This document shows, in pieces, positions 54,661 through 64,000 of a DNA stretch of 64,000 bases. Under the pieces are notes generated by a model that had not been told where the DNA came from, searched no databases, and saw only the letters and a program-made list of their open reading frames with translations. Origin of the DNA: Prunus persica (lineage: Eukaryota; Streptophyta; Magnoliopsida; Rosales; Rosaceae); NCBI RefSeq assembly GCF_000346465.2, contig NC_034009.1:18021077-18085076 (forward strand), read 5' to 3'. Numbering within the stretch: the first letter of the stretch is position 1; each line of letters starts with the position of its first letter. A program made the translations under genes and the position numbers.

Positions 54661-57600
54661 GGATCATGCATACATCTTCATGCTACAAGCAGTTCGTGCT
54701 TAAAAATAATAATAATAATAATAATGTGTGCTTCTTCTAAGTATTCAGCCGGAAGTCCATGCAAAATCCTAATAAGACACATGCTTAAGCCCTTTCAGCA
54801 CGCTGCTGTAAGGTCAAAAACGATGTTTCCTTGACAAAACATCTTTGGTAGTCGGGGCTGTCAACTCGCGATCGAACCACTGTGGCCAACCCTTAGTGAT
54901 GCTGCAAGGGTATTAAAAAATAAGGTGGCCGCCGGAAACATGTCTTTCTTCTATACAACACCTGGAAATGAGAGTAGCTTCCAAAGCTTACTCAGTGCCT
55001 ATGATCGAGTCTTGGTAAGTGTTTCTAAGCTATGAAGGTAGTTGTCCGTTCTTCAACCCGTCGTGCAAGGGGAAATAGGCCATCACTCATCACAAAGGTC
55101 ATTGGGACTTATTATGTGAGTCCCTGCAAGAATTACCAACGAGGAATATGCTGTAAAAGGGCAAAGTATGAAGCAGGTTCTCTGTGTTAAAGCCAAGAAA
55201 TCTCCATGCTAGCATGCAAGCTATATGAACTTTACAGGCCAAGCAAAGCAAGCCATCTCATGCCAAGCGAAATGCATAAACAAAAAAAAAAATTTGAAGC
55301 ATCATGCAATCTATTACTCGAGCTTATGACAAGCAAAGTTCCCATTTCATGCTCAATCAATCATTCCAGCAGACCCTTTCACAAAGCAAGTGTTACAAAC
55401 TGAACACCACTTACCTCCTAGTAACCTTTTTCACAAAAACAAAAAAATCCCTATGAGTTACATGACAATCTTGCAGACCCATCATATACATGTTTATATC
55501 TATCCCTATAAAGCCAAGAAAAAAAAGTTAGCCATGTCCAAACTCTAAGCTCAAAAGAGGAAACAAATGGTGCTCTCCTCCAGCTTTCAACAGCCTCTAA
55601 CCCTATGTATTAATCATGCAGTTACAAGCATATGCTCGTGATGCATATAGTTCAATCAAAGAAGGTGGTCAAGAACGTAGCACACGCAAAGTATACGCCA
55701 AGCATGCAAGTCAAGCTCACGCCAAAGAAAAGGCTTAAGCAAATATCAAAGCAGCATGCAATTTATCCATGGCAAGCAAAATTCTCAAGCAATTCCCATG
55801 ACAAGCAAATTCTCCCTCAAAATACAAAAAGATTCAAGCATTGCAGAGCATGCATTCTGTCAATTTCAATTTCCACAAGATCGGAGAAAAGTTCAGATTT
55901 AATCAAGCGTGTGTTCACAAGAAAAACAAGCCTAGGCCAAACACCAGTCTATGTCTATTCCTACAAAGCCAAAAGAAAGACTCAAGATTCCAGTGAAGGA
56001 GCAGAACTATTTACTGAGAAATCGAGATAGAAATCCAAATTGCCAAGTTGCGAAATTGGTACACTCGAAGCTTCCAGCGACAATGGATACAACGCAGGCT
56101 TTCGGCACCCTCCCCTGCCTGTGCCAGAGACGTATACACCTACATAGAAAAAAACGCATCATGCAAAGTTCAGCCTTTTCACCAGCTCAAAAAAGGGCCA
56201 CCACATGATAAAAGGGGATGCCGAAAGCATAATCGCTATTGAAGCATAATTTCCAAAGACAAGTTGCAAGAGACCAAAACTCACTTTCATGCTATCAAAA
56301 TCCTAGAAAATTAGACTTCTCATGCTTTCTCATGCTTTGGAGATTCTAAACAAGAGAATATGTTAGCCAAAATCAGACGCCGGAAAGGTACTCATACGCA
56401 AAGGGAGGCGCTGGAAGCATAATTTTCTCAAAGTGCAAGCAAACTCATCTATCAAGCATCTGACAAAATTCAAAAGGCGTGATACCAATCCACATGCTAA
56501 AAAATTTCATTTCATTCAAGCATTTCAAGCAATTTGAAGAACTCATGCTCTTACGACAATACCTTTCAACATCATGCTCTCACAACAATATTGCTCAAGA
56601 ACATGCTCTAGCAATACTCAGATCAGCACTCAATGCCAACAGAAAGGACATGCTAAATTCCCAAGCAAAAGCAACATGCCAAGCAAAACTTATACACAAG
56701 CTTTCCAACCATCCTAGCTAGAACATCCCACCTTTAGAAAATCACTATAAATCAAGCTTACAACCAACAAATCCCAAACTTTCCAGCTTAGAACTAGACA
56801 TATCAAGTTTCATTTTTCCAAAATTTCGTTGCATTTCGAGCTAGGGAAGCATGTCAAACAGATTCCTAAAATAGCCCATGCCAGAGGAACTGCACAGCTC
56901 CAGTAGCTTAGCCCTTACTTTGAAATTCCAACAAAAATTCATTTTTTTCTTCAAGTGACACAAGACCAATTCCAACATAGCCATTGAGAAGTCCATTTTT
57001 TATAAAGATCCAACTCAGATTCGAAAAGAAACATTTCAAAAGTTCAAAAAACAACCAGCATGCTACTTTGAGATATTTTGACAAACACTTGGCATGCATA
57101 GCCAAGTGAACTCGTATGACTCTTGTTTATCACCAAGCTAGAATCCTAAACCAGAAACTCAACCTCAGAATTCGATTTCTAGTTCACAAATTCTGGAAAA
57201 TGAAGAGGAACTCAAGCATTCATGCATAGAAAGCAAAGGCATCAACATCAACTCCTGAACATGCTTCAGAAAAATGGAGGCAGTGATCACTACAATGGGT
57301 GGATGATCCTCAATTTCGGATATGCTATAAACAACATGATTTCGAGCAAATTTTGTGAAGTAAGCACAGTCATCCGAGTATCAGAAGTTAAAGATACATG
57401 CAGAAGCAGAATCTGCAGAACCTCACCAGCCATGGATGAACACAGAAGTTGCAGACCAGCTTTGAGGCATCAGAAAAATTCAAAGAATTCAGAAAATTTT
57501 ACAGGCTATAGTACTCGAGCAGATGAGCAACTTTTGTCAAGAGTTTTCTGATCCGAGCTTCCAAAATATGACTTATGTACTGATGCACAATACCCACGGG

Positions 57601-58555
57601 TTTGGGTCTTGAAGAAGAAGAAGAAAGAAGAGAATGAGAGAAAACCAGAAGTAAATCATGTCAAGACAAGTCACGTGCTTCAGGCACATGCCCTATCCCA
57701 TTTCAAACAAAACATTTTTCAGTACCTGCTCTACTTCAAACATCCTTCCAGCACATGCCCTATTTAAAATTTTTTTTCAGCACCTGTCCTGTTTCAAATA
57801 TCCTTCCAGCACATGCCCTATTCCAAATACCCTCCCAGCACATGCCCTACTTCAAGCATTCTTCCAATATCTAGCCATCATGTCGCACACTATCACGTTC
57901 ACTAAGGTTTTGTTTGCCAAATTCAAGTGTTCTGGGGCTGGTGCTGTAAACTCAATACAAGCCAAAGCCAAGCAATACCAAGCATACATGCAAAAATCAA
58001 GCATACATGCCAATGCCAAGCATCCAAGCATACATGCCAATGCTAAGTATCCAAGCATACAAGTCAAAGCCAAGCATATATGTCAATGCCAAGCGTTAAG
58101 CCAGATACCAAGAATACATGCCAACATCAAGCGTGCAAATCAATACAACTCTTGCGAATCACAACTATGCAAAATCAAGTCTCTCTAGTCACTCAAGCAA
58201 ATAAATCATGCAAGCTAAGTTATTTTGAGCTAATCCACCAAGCATTTTCTCCTTTATCATGCCACAAAATAGGTCAACTGTTGGTAAATCTAGTAAGTAA
58301 TCTCCAAAATTACAGTGTCTAGGAAAGTTCTTCAAGGCAACACCCTCGGTGTTTAAGAAGGATTGGGTTTTAAGTGGGACCATTGCGACCCCTCCAACCT
58401 TCCCGGAAAAAACCTGGCTGTAATTTCAGAGACACTTAACTGGTCATCCTTGAGTTGCTCCTAAACCCATGCCATGCCATGCCACTGCATTTTATTTTTG
58501 GGCTAGAAATTGATTATTTGGGCCATTTCAATACACATTCATGGCCCCAATAATC
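54661..58555 (+). other. LARD interior, right part, no coding genes
   Basis: Non-coding, A/C-rich, with repeated CATGC/CAAGC words. It includes (TA)n at 54419-54434, (AAT)n at 54708-54724 and a cluster of AGCACATGCCCTATTTCAAA-like repeats at 57670-57860. Confidence 0.6.
57955..58125. repeat. Minisatellite (CAAGCATACATGCCAATGC)
   Basis: About eight imperfect copies of a roughly 20-base phrase (AAGCATACATGCCAATGCC). Both strands give false repetitive open frames. Confidence 0.85.
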
Positions 58556-58566
58556 AAGGGGGCTAA
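58556..58566 (+). promoter_or_regulatory. Polypurine tract of the LARD element
   Basis: AAGGGGGCTAA directly precedes the 3' LTR, with the purine core AAGGGGG. Confidence 0.75.
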
Positions 58567-60020
58567 TGTTGAGGCCCAAAAAAATCCACGCTTCGGCCCA
58601 AATAAATGCTCAGCCCAATGCAATACCTTACCGAGAAGAAACCCAATTTGGGCACGCGAAAGTTCGCCATATGCGCTTGTACACATACCACGCCAAGCAA
58701 ATAAACAACGCGCCATGCTACAAGCTTAAGTGGGCCCAAGCCACGCAAGATGCCCGGGGCTTGCTTGAGTGGGTTGTGGTATGGAAGGTAATAGGTCGTC
58801 ATGAGGCCCATTGATGGGACGAGAAATGGAGGTTCCAGGTTGCTTGGGAGCCTCGGAACCCAAGCCCATTTCTTAAGCCCAAATATATGGGTGAGCAAAA
58901 AAGGAAAATAACCCAACCAAAATAACTCAACCAAAATTAGCCCAATCAAAGAATAGCCCAACCAAGAAGCCCATCATTCAACAAAAATAGCCCATTTACT
59001 TAGTGAACCTTAGCCCATACAATTGTCATAGATGAACCACAAGCTCCAGCACCTAGCTGGAATAGAAGCCACGAAAAGGAAGTTTGAAAGTTCATTGAAT
59101 AAGGCTGCTAGGAAGTGCCAGCACATGGGAATGGATCAAGTTCCAAAACAAAACACCAGAGAAACCAAGGGATGTTAACATGCAAGCTCCCAGGAAGAGA
59201 GACACTCTTCAAACCAACATACACATCCCAACTCCTTCCCTATCAAAACTGGTTATAGGAAAGAGTGAGAAAGAAAGGAAGAAAATGGCTGGAAGTAGAA
59301 ATCTTCTACTGAAGCAACTGCAGGAAAGGAGGCCTTGAGCTCCAAAATCCCTGATTTTGTGCAAATAGATAGAGAAAAATCTCACTAAAACAGGAAAAGT
59401 CAAGAGAGGAAAGGAAAAGAGAAGGAAAACCTTGCTAAGTTGGGGAAGAAACCATTAGGGTTTCTTGGGGAATGAAGGTTTCCCGCAGCTATAAAAGGAG
59501 GTCCCCTCCACCTAGCAAAAACCAACCCAGGCTGAGAGAGCAAGCTCCCTCTCTTACTTGCAAAAATCCAGTAGCCCTATTCACTCTTCTTCTTCGTTCT
59601 TCTCTGTTAACAGACTATTTTCAGAGTCTGTCAAGCTGCCGGAAGAAGTAATGCCCTTCTTTTACCCCTTTTTAGCCAAGATCATCCTGCAAACCTTGTC
59701 TCCCTCATCTTAAACACTCCCATTTCTCCCTAGGAAGCCTTATTTTCCTCTTTGGTGCTCAACTCATGCTGACCTTGCTCCCATGCCACAATCTCCTCAT
59801 GCTAAGCTAAAACTTTATCTGTAAGCAAGCATAAATCACCTGTAAGCAGCCATCATTTTCGTTGGTGAAGGTAACCAGAACACTTCTTAAGGCTTTACTG
59901 CCCTTTCGAAGTGCTTTTGGGGCTTAATTTTCGAACTCAGGCACATGGGGCAATTTCAGTAATTTTCCCTTTACGGCAGCCCAGCCCATTTGCAGCTGCC
60001 GGAAGAAAAAGACCCCCACA
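58567..60020 (+). repeat. 3' LTR of the LARD element
   Basis: 1454 bp, about 12 differences from the 5' LTR. Followed by the CCAGG target duplication. Confidence 0.95.
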
Positions 60021-60025
60021 CCAGG

Positions 60026-60574
60026 CAGTATCTAGCAACAAAATTTTGATCAATATCATAAGGAAAATGCTAGAACAACCCGAGAGAATGACATAAAAAA
60101 TTGTCATAAATTTTATGGGCATATAGAACTTCAAAAATATTAACCACTGGGATGATACCTTAAGCTTTAACATATGAGCACGACGCCATTCTATCCATGG
60201 AAATCACGGTGAAGTCAATTAAAATTCCTCTACAATATGATCTAACAAGTTTATATTGTTCACATGTCATGATATGACTCATGTTGTATGTTCACAACAG
60301 AAGTAGGACTAATGAAGTTTGTCGTAGGTGTCTTGGGGTAGGGATAGAAGTCATGTTCTCGTCTCCCATGGTGGTGGAGACAACAGCTGGTACGTAAGAT
60401 TTAGGGTGTTAAAGTATAGTAGGATCAAGCAAATACTATAATATTATGGTATGTATTTTCCTTCTTGTGGAGAAAATATATGAGGTTACAACAACGCTTT
60501 TACAAGAAGTGTATTATTCATATGAATTTTTATTTTTATTTTCTATAAACACTTTGAAATAATATGACAAAAAG
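60026..60574. other. Gene-free stretch, nothing recognised
   Basis: AT-rich sequence that was contiguous with 48430 before the LARD inserted. No gene or repeat end seen. Confidence 0.5.
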
Positions 60575-61172
60575 TCATTTTTGGTCTCTATAGTTTGCCA
60601 CTTTTACCACTCTCGTCCCTGTCGTATCAATTTGGTCAATTTTGTCCCTGTGGTTTCAATTTGAAGCAATTCAAAGACAATCCTCAATTTTTGTCAAATC
60701 TTTTTAACTTCTGTTAGTTGTTGAAGGACAATTCGGTCAACAAATTATTAAAAAATTCATTCATTTTAAGAATAAATTTTAACGACAGAGAAAAGGAGGG
60801 TGAGCTTCCATGTCCCTTGGTCCGCTGGGATAAGGAGGGGGAGCTTGGGGGAGGAGATTGATACTTCCCTGCCTTTCGGGTCGATTGAGAGGTTGTGACC
60901 AGTTTTGGTGGCTGTGGCTCTTGAAGCCACATGGACCAAAACCTTACCAGCCATTGATCGGATAAGAGAGCAGCGAAGTACTTGCAGTGGCAGAGGCTGT
61001 GGGCCGAGAGGTGGAGGGTATCACAACCCAATACAACTCCACCACCGCCATTTCTCTCCACTCTCTTTTTCTTTCTTTTTTGGATTCCAATCTCTCCTCT
61101 TTCAGTAATCTTTCTTTCTCATATACGGTCTTAAGCAAATTCATTACCTCAACCGCATGCATCATGCTAACA
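60575..61172. mobile_element. Mutator-type end-like sequence, partner not found
   Basis: GTCATTTTTGGTCTCTATAG, ATCAATTTGGTCAATTTTGT and AACTTCTGTTAGTTGTTGAA form a typical left terminal phrase, followed by GA/CT-rich sequence. The right arm was not found before the Copia LTR at 61173; the LTR may have displaced it. Confidence 0.35.
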
Positions 61173-61394
61173 TGTGAATATGGTTTGAATACTTTAGGTT
61201 AATTATATTCTTCTCCATGAGGTATATATAGGATTTTACAAGAGTGCTTTATAAGGAAATAGATACAGTAATTAATTAGGAGAATATCTCCTAATTATAC
61301 AAGGATATGTCAACTATATGCAATAAGGAAATAAATCACCTAATTAACTTAGGAAATAAATCTACTTGATTTAGTAGGTTAACTCACATCAACA
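61173..61394 (-). repeat. 3' LTR of the decayed Copia element
   Basis: 222 bp. Begins TGTTGATGTGAGTTAACC and ends CAAACCATATTCACA in minus-strand sense. It contains a TATATATACC-type TATA region (CCTATATATACCTCATGG) near 61220-61235. Confidence 0.7.
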
Positions 61395-61401
61395 CTCCTC
61401 T

Positions 61402-62950
61402 TCAAGTTAGTGTATACACGTCACCAATTCCCAACTTGGTAAGTGAGTTATAAAACACTCGTTCACATACAGCTTTTATTAAGACATATGCTAACAGATC
61501 TTCTGATTTTACAAAAGGTAGACAAATGATCTTATTCTCAATTTTTTTTTTGATGAGATGTCTATCCACATCGACATATTTAGTTCGATCATGTTGAACT
61601 GGATTATGGGCAATATCGATCGCTGACTTGTTATCACAATGTAACTTCATTGGCTTCTCTGGTTTAAAACTCAATTCGGTCAAGAGTCCTCTGATCCACA
61701 ATAATTCACAAACTCCTTGAGCCATACCTCGATACACTACTTATGTACTAGACTGAGCAACCACATTTTATTTTTTACTCCGCTAAGTGACTAGGTTACC
61801 TCCAACAAATATGAAGTAACCCAATGCAGAGCGTCTATCTGTAATGGAACCAGCCCAATCAACATCTGTATATCCAACAACTTCAAGATTTCTATGCTTT
61901 GAGAATATTAACCCTTTTCCAGGGGCTGACTTTCAGTATCTTAAGATCCGATCAACTGCATTCCTATGAGAAACACTCTGTGAATGCATAAACTGACTAA
62001 CCACACTCACATCACATGCAATATTTGGTCTTGTGTGTGCCAAATATATCAATCTTCCAACAAGACGCTGATATTGTTCCTTATTGGTTGGCAAATCATC
62101 CATGTCTTCACATAAGTTGTGATTCATCTCAATGGGTGTGTCAGCATGCTTACATCCAAGCATTCTTGTTTCAGCGAGTAAATCCATCACATACTTCCTT
62201 TGAGACAGAAAAATACCAATTTTTGACCTTGCTACTTCAATTCCGAGGAAGTATTTCAGAGCACCTAAATCCTTTATCTCAAATTCCTGAGACAAATACT
62301 TTTATAGCATTTGTTGCTCTCCTGTGTTGTTTCCAATTACGATCACGTTAGCCACATGAACAATTAATGTAGTGATTTATCCACCATCACGCTTCAAGAA
62401 GAGGGTGTGGTCTGAATTACTTTGAGTGTATCCAAAATTTTTTATGAATGTAGTAAATCTTCCAAACCATGCCCTAAGAGATTGTTTTAACCCATATAAT
62501 GACTTTTTGAGTTTGCGAACTTGATTCTTCTAATCAGGAGCTAAATTACATCCTGGTGGTAAATCTATGTATACCTCTTTTTCCAAGTCTGCAATAAGAA
62601 TGCATTTTAAAAATTGAACTGATGTAGTGGCCAATCTAGAGTTACTGCTAGGGACAGTAAGACTCTAATAGTGTTGATCTTGGCTACCGAGGCAAAGGTC
62701 TCCTGGTAGTCCACCCCATACCATTGTGTATACCCTTTCCCCACCAATCTAGCTTTATATCTTTCAATGGATCCATCTGCTTTAAGTTTTACGTTATAGA
62801 TCCACATGCATCCCACTATCTTTTTTCCGTGAAATAAAGGTACGAGCTCCCATGTGGCATTCTTCTGGAGGGCTCTCATTTCTTCATTCATGACTTATTT
62901 CCATTTTGAGTCTTCCAATGCTTCATTCACACTATTAGGGAAAGATATAT
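61402..62950 (-). pseudogene. Copia pol (RVT_2 reverse transcriptase and RNase H), inactive
   Basis: Segments in order: MNEEMRALQKNATWELVP, YKARLVGKGYTQWYGVDYQE and TIRVLLSLAVTLDWPLHQFN (RT N-terminal fingers), LKKSLYGLKQSLRAWF, DHTLFLKRDGG, FEIKDLGALKYFLGIEVARS, LVGRLIYLAHTRPNIACDVS, then RNase H (DWAGSITDRRSALGY, LHCDNKSAIDIAHNP, KYVDVDRHLIKKKIE). The catalytic box expected as YVDD reads HVAN (near 62346-62370), so both catalytic Asp residues are lost. Several stops and frame changes also occur. Confidence 0.9.
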
Positions 62951-63060
62951 CGGCCAACTGCTTCACAAAGTATACATGTGACTTTGATAATTTGCTTAGA
63001 GATATAAAATTATTAGAGGCTCTGAGATATGGGTCCAATTTCAGAAATATAGTTTGATTG

Positions 63061-63422
63061 CAGGACACTAGTTGTTACCTATTAATTCCAGTCCTCAGGC
63101 CCAGTCGTGTAGCCACCTAAGCAAATACTATGTCCACCAATTTTTATGTATTTACAACTCACACCATTATGTAAACACGGAAACTGAAGGAGGGAGAACG
63201 ATAGATCACCAAAATCAAGGTTGATCCCATATAGTCATGCTCTTTCGTTGTAGAAAATTGAGACGCAGCCACAAGGTTTCAAAATTCTTAGACATCTTAG
63301 TTCTTGATTTTCTAGATCTTCAGGTTAGATTAGAGAATATAATTGGGCTTTCCAAAATCTTAGACATCTTAGTTCCTGTTGTACAGGTAATTGGGTTTTG
63401 GCTAATAGACAGAGATCATAAC
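63061..63422. other. Intergenic, short internal repeat
   Basis: No gene recognised. The phrase AAAATTCTTAGACATCTTAG / AAAATCTTAGACATCTTAGT occurs twice (about 63280 and 63356). Confidence 0.5.
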
Positions 63423-64000
63423 CACTACTACAAAAAAGCAAAAAGACGACGGTAAATCACCGTCGTGTATTCGGTTTTTCAATGGTCGTGGAATCCACCG
63501 TCATCTTTTCCCTCATAAACCACGACGCTAAATCACCGTCGTTGTTAAAATATACAACGTCATCAACAAATACAAAACGACGTCTTTGTACTGCAAAAAG
63601 ATCTAAAAAAGCAGTCGAGGATGAGAATAGACGACCAACTCTCTAAACAAACCGTCGTTAAAAAGGAAAAATATGACACATATTAAGAGAACAAGGCCGC
63701 AAGATAGACATACAACGACGAAAATAAAAATACGACGCCGTTAAATATCATTTTCACGACAAGAAAAAATTTGACGTCTTTAAATACATTAGAAGACGAC
63801 GTTATTGATACCTACTACGTCGCATATATAAAAACAGCCGTCGTAAAATTAATTTTTCACTTCGATTTTTCGATAAAAGATGACGTGAAAATAGTTGTCA
63901 GTGTCATTATTTACGACGTATGTATTTATAGAGTAGACGTTGAAAAACGAAACAACGTCGGTTACAAATATATGAGAGTCGTATTACAAAATTTATACGT
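63423..64000 (+). mobile_element. CACTA (En/Spm) transposon left end, continues past the window
   Basis: CACTACTACAAAAAAGC is the standard CACTA terminus of plants. It is followed by dense subterminal ACGACG / CGTCGT motifs in both orientations over at least 570 bases, the usual transposase-binding region. No coding sequence is reached before 64000. Confidence 0.85.

Larger units (their letters stand above)
48436..60020 (+). mobile_element. Young non-autonomous LTR retrotransposon (LARD type), 11,585 bp
   Basis: The two 1454-bp LTRs (48436-49889, 58567-60020) are equal in length and differ at about 12 positions (about 0.8 percent). The 5-bp target duplication CCAGG is intact on both sides (48431-48435, 60021-60025). 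A primer-binding site and polypurine tract are in place. The 8.7-kb interior encodes no gag, protease, integrase, RT or RNase H that I can recognise. It is G-poor on the plus strand, full of CATGC/CAAGC phrases, and holds antisense host-gene sequence. It must depend on another element's proteins. It lies about 1.17 kb upstream of the GUN4 start codon. Confidence 0.95.
61173..63060 (-). mobile_element. Decayed Ty1-Copia element: 3' LTR plus 3' half of pol
   Basis: On the minus strand pol sequence from about 63060 to 61402 is followed by a purine tract (AAGAGGAG) and an LTR (61394 to 61173) beginning TGTTGATGTGAGTTAACC. No 5' LTR, gag or integrase lies in the window; upstream sequence is replaced near 63060. 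Confidence 0.88.

Noticed and set aside
57955..58125. CRISPR-like array of short repeats
   Set aside because: Repeats are imperfect, contiguous without unique spacers, and lie in a plant retroelement interior. This is a minisatellite.
47925..60780. Possible single Mutator-type element with the LARD inserted inside
   Set aside because: The end-like sequences at 47925 and 60575 are in direct, not inverted, orientation, so they are two separate left ends.

Overview
The window is plant nuclear DNA. It holds a chloroplast-targeted GUN4 gene, a gene with eleven small GT-AG exons, a two-gene PIF/Harbinger transposon, Mutator-like elements with 9-bp target duplications, LTR retrotransposons and a CACTA end. 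Gene sequence and element types fit a eudicot, most likely Rosaceae (Prunus-like). The genus is inferred from remembered protein similarity, not shown directly.

Host genes are few. A gene of 11 coding exons on the minus strand (27985 down to 19126) encodes a 267-residue secreted or Golgi-type cysteine-rich protein related to animal SPRING1/C12orf49 (UPF0454). GUN4, a single-exon regulator of Mg-chelatase, lies on the minus strand at 46468-47262. A broken uL18-family (L18-like) copy sits at 12862-13263. I see no other convincing intact host gene.

Layout: 1-3.7 kb is tandem duplications and minisatellites. 4-8.7 kb holds two diverged LTRs of one family in opposite orientation around a broken Harbinger transposase. 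9-12.8 kb is old retroelement-like sequence with a 30-base poly-C run. 14.0-17.2 kb holds two neighbouring Mutator-like elements. 17.7-28.4 kb is the SPRING1-like gene, with a LINE in intron 6 and related MITEs beyond each end. 28.5-32.4 kb is an end-to-end Harbinger element with both genes damaged. 32.6-35.9 kb is a small Mutator-type element and AT-rich repeats. 35.9-43.6 kb is a Copia-type LTR element in which no pol is visible; it carries pieces of three unrelated host genes and a nested solo LTR. 43.7-45.8 kb holds two more terminal-inverted-repeat elements. 46.4-47.6 kb is GUN4. 48.4-60.0 kb is a young 11.6-kb non-autonomous LTR element (LARD type) with an antisense host-gene fragment. 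61-63 kb is a decayed Copia pol with its 3' LTR, and 63.4-64 kb is the start of a CACTA transposon.

The most notable items are the Copia-LTR chimera with a calmodulin-like, a BAT1-type permease and an aspartyl-protease fragment; its primer-binding site, which matches the anticodon arm of tRNA-Ile rather than a tRNA 3' end; the plant SPRING1-like gene with an extra C-terminal Cys-rich domain resembling the MGAT5 tail; and the young LARD about 1.2 kb upstream of the GUN4 start. Two 100-N assembly gaps (17789-17888, 39415-39514) limit two of the element reconstructions.
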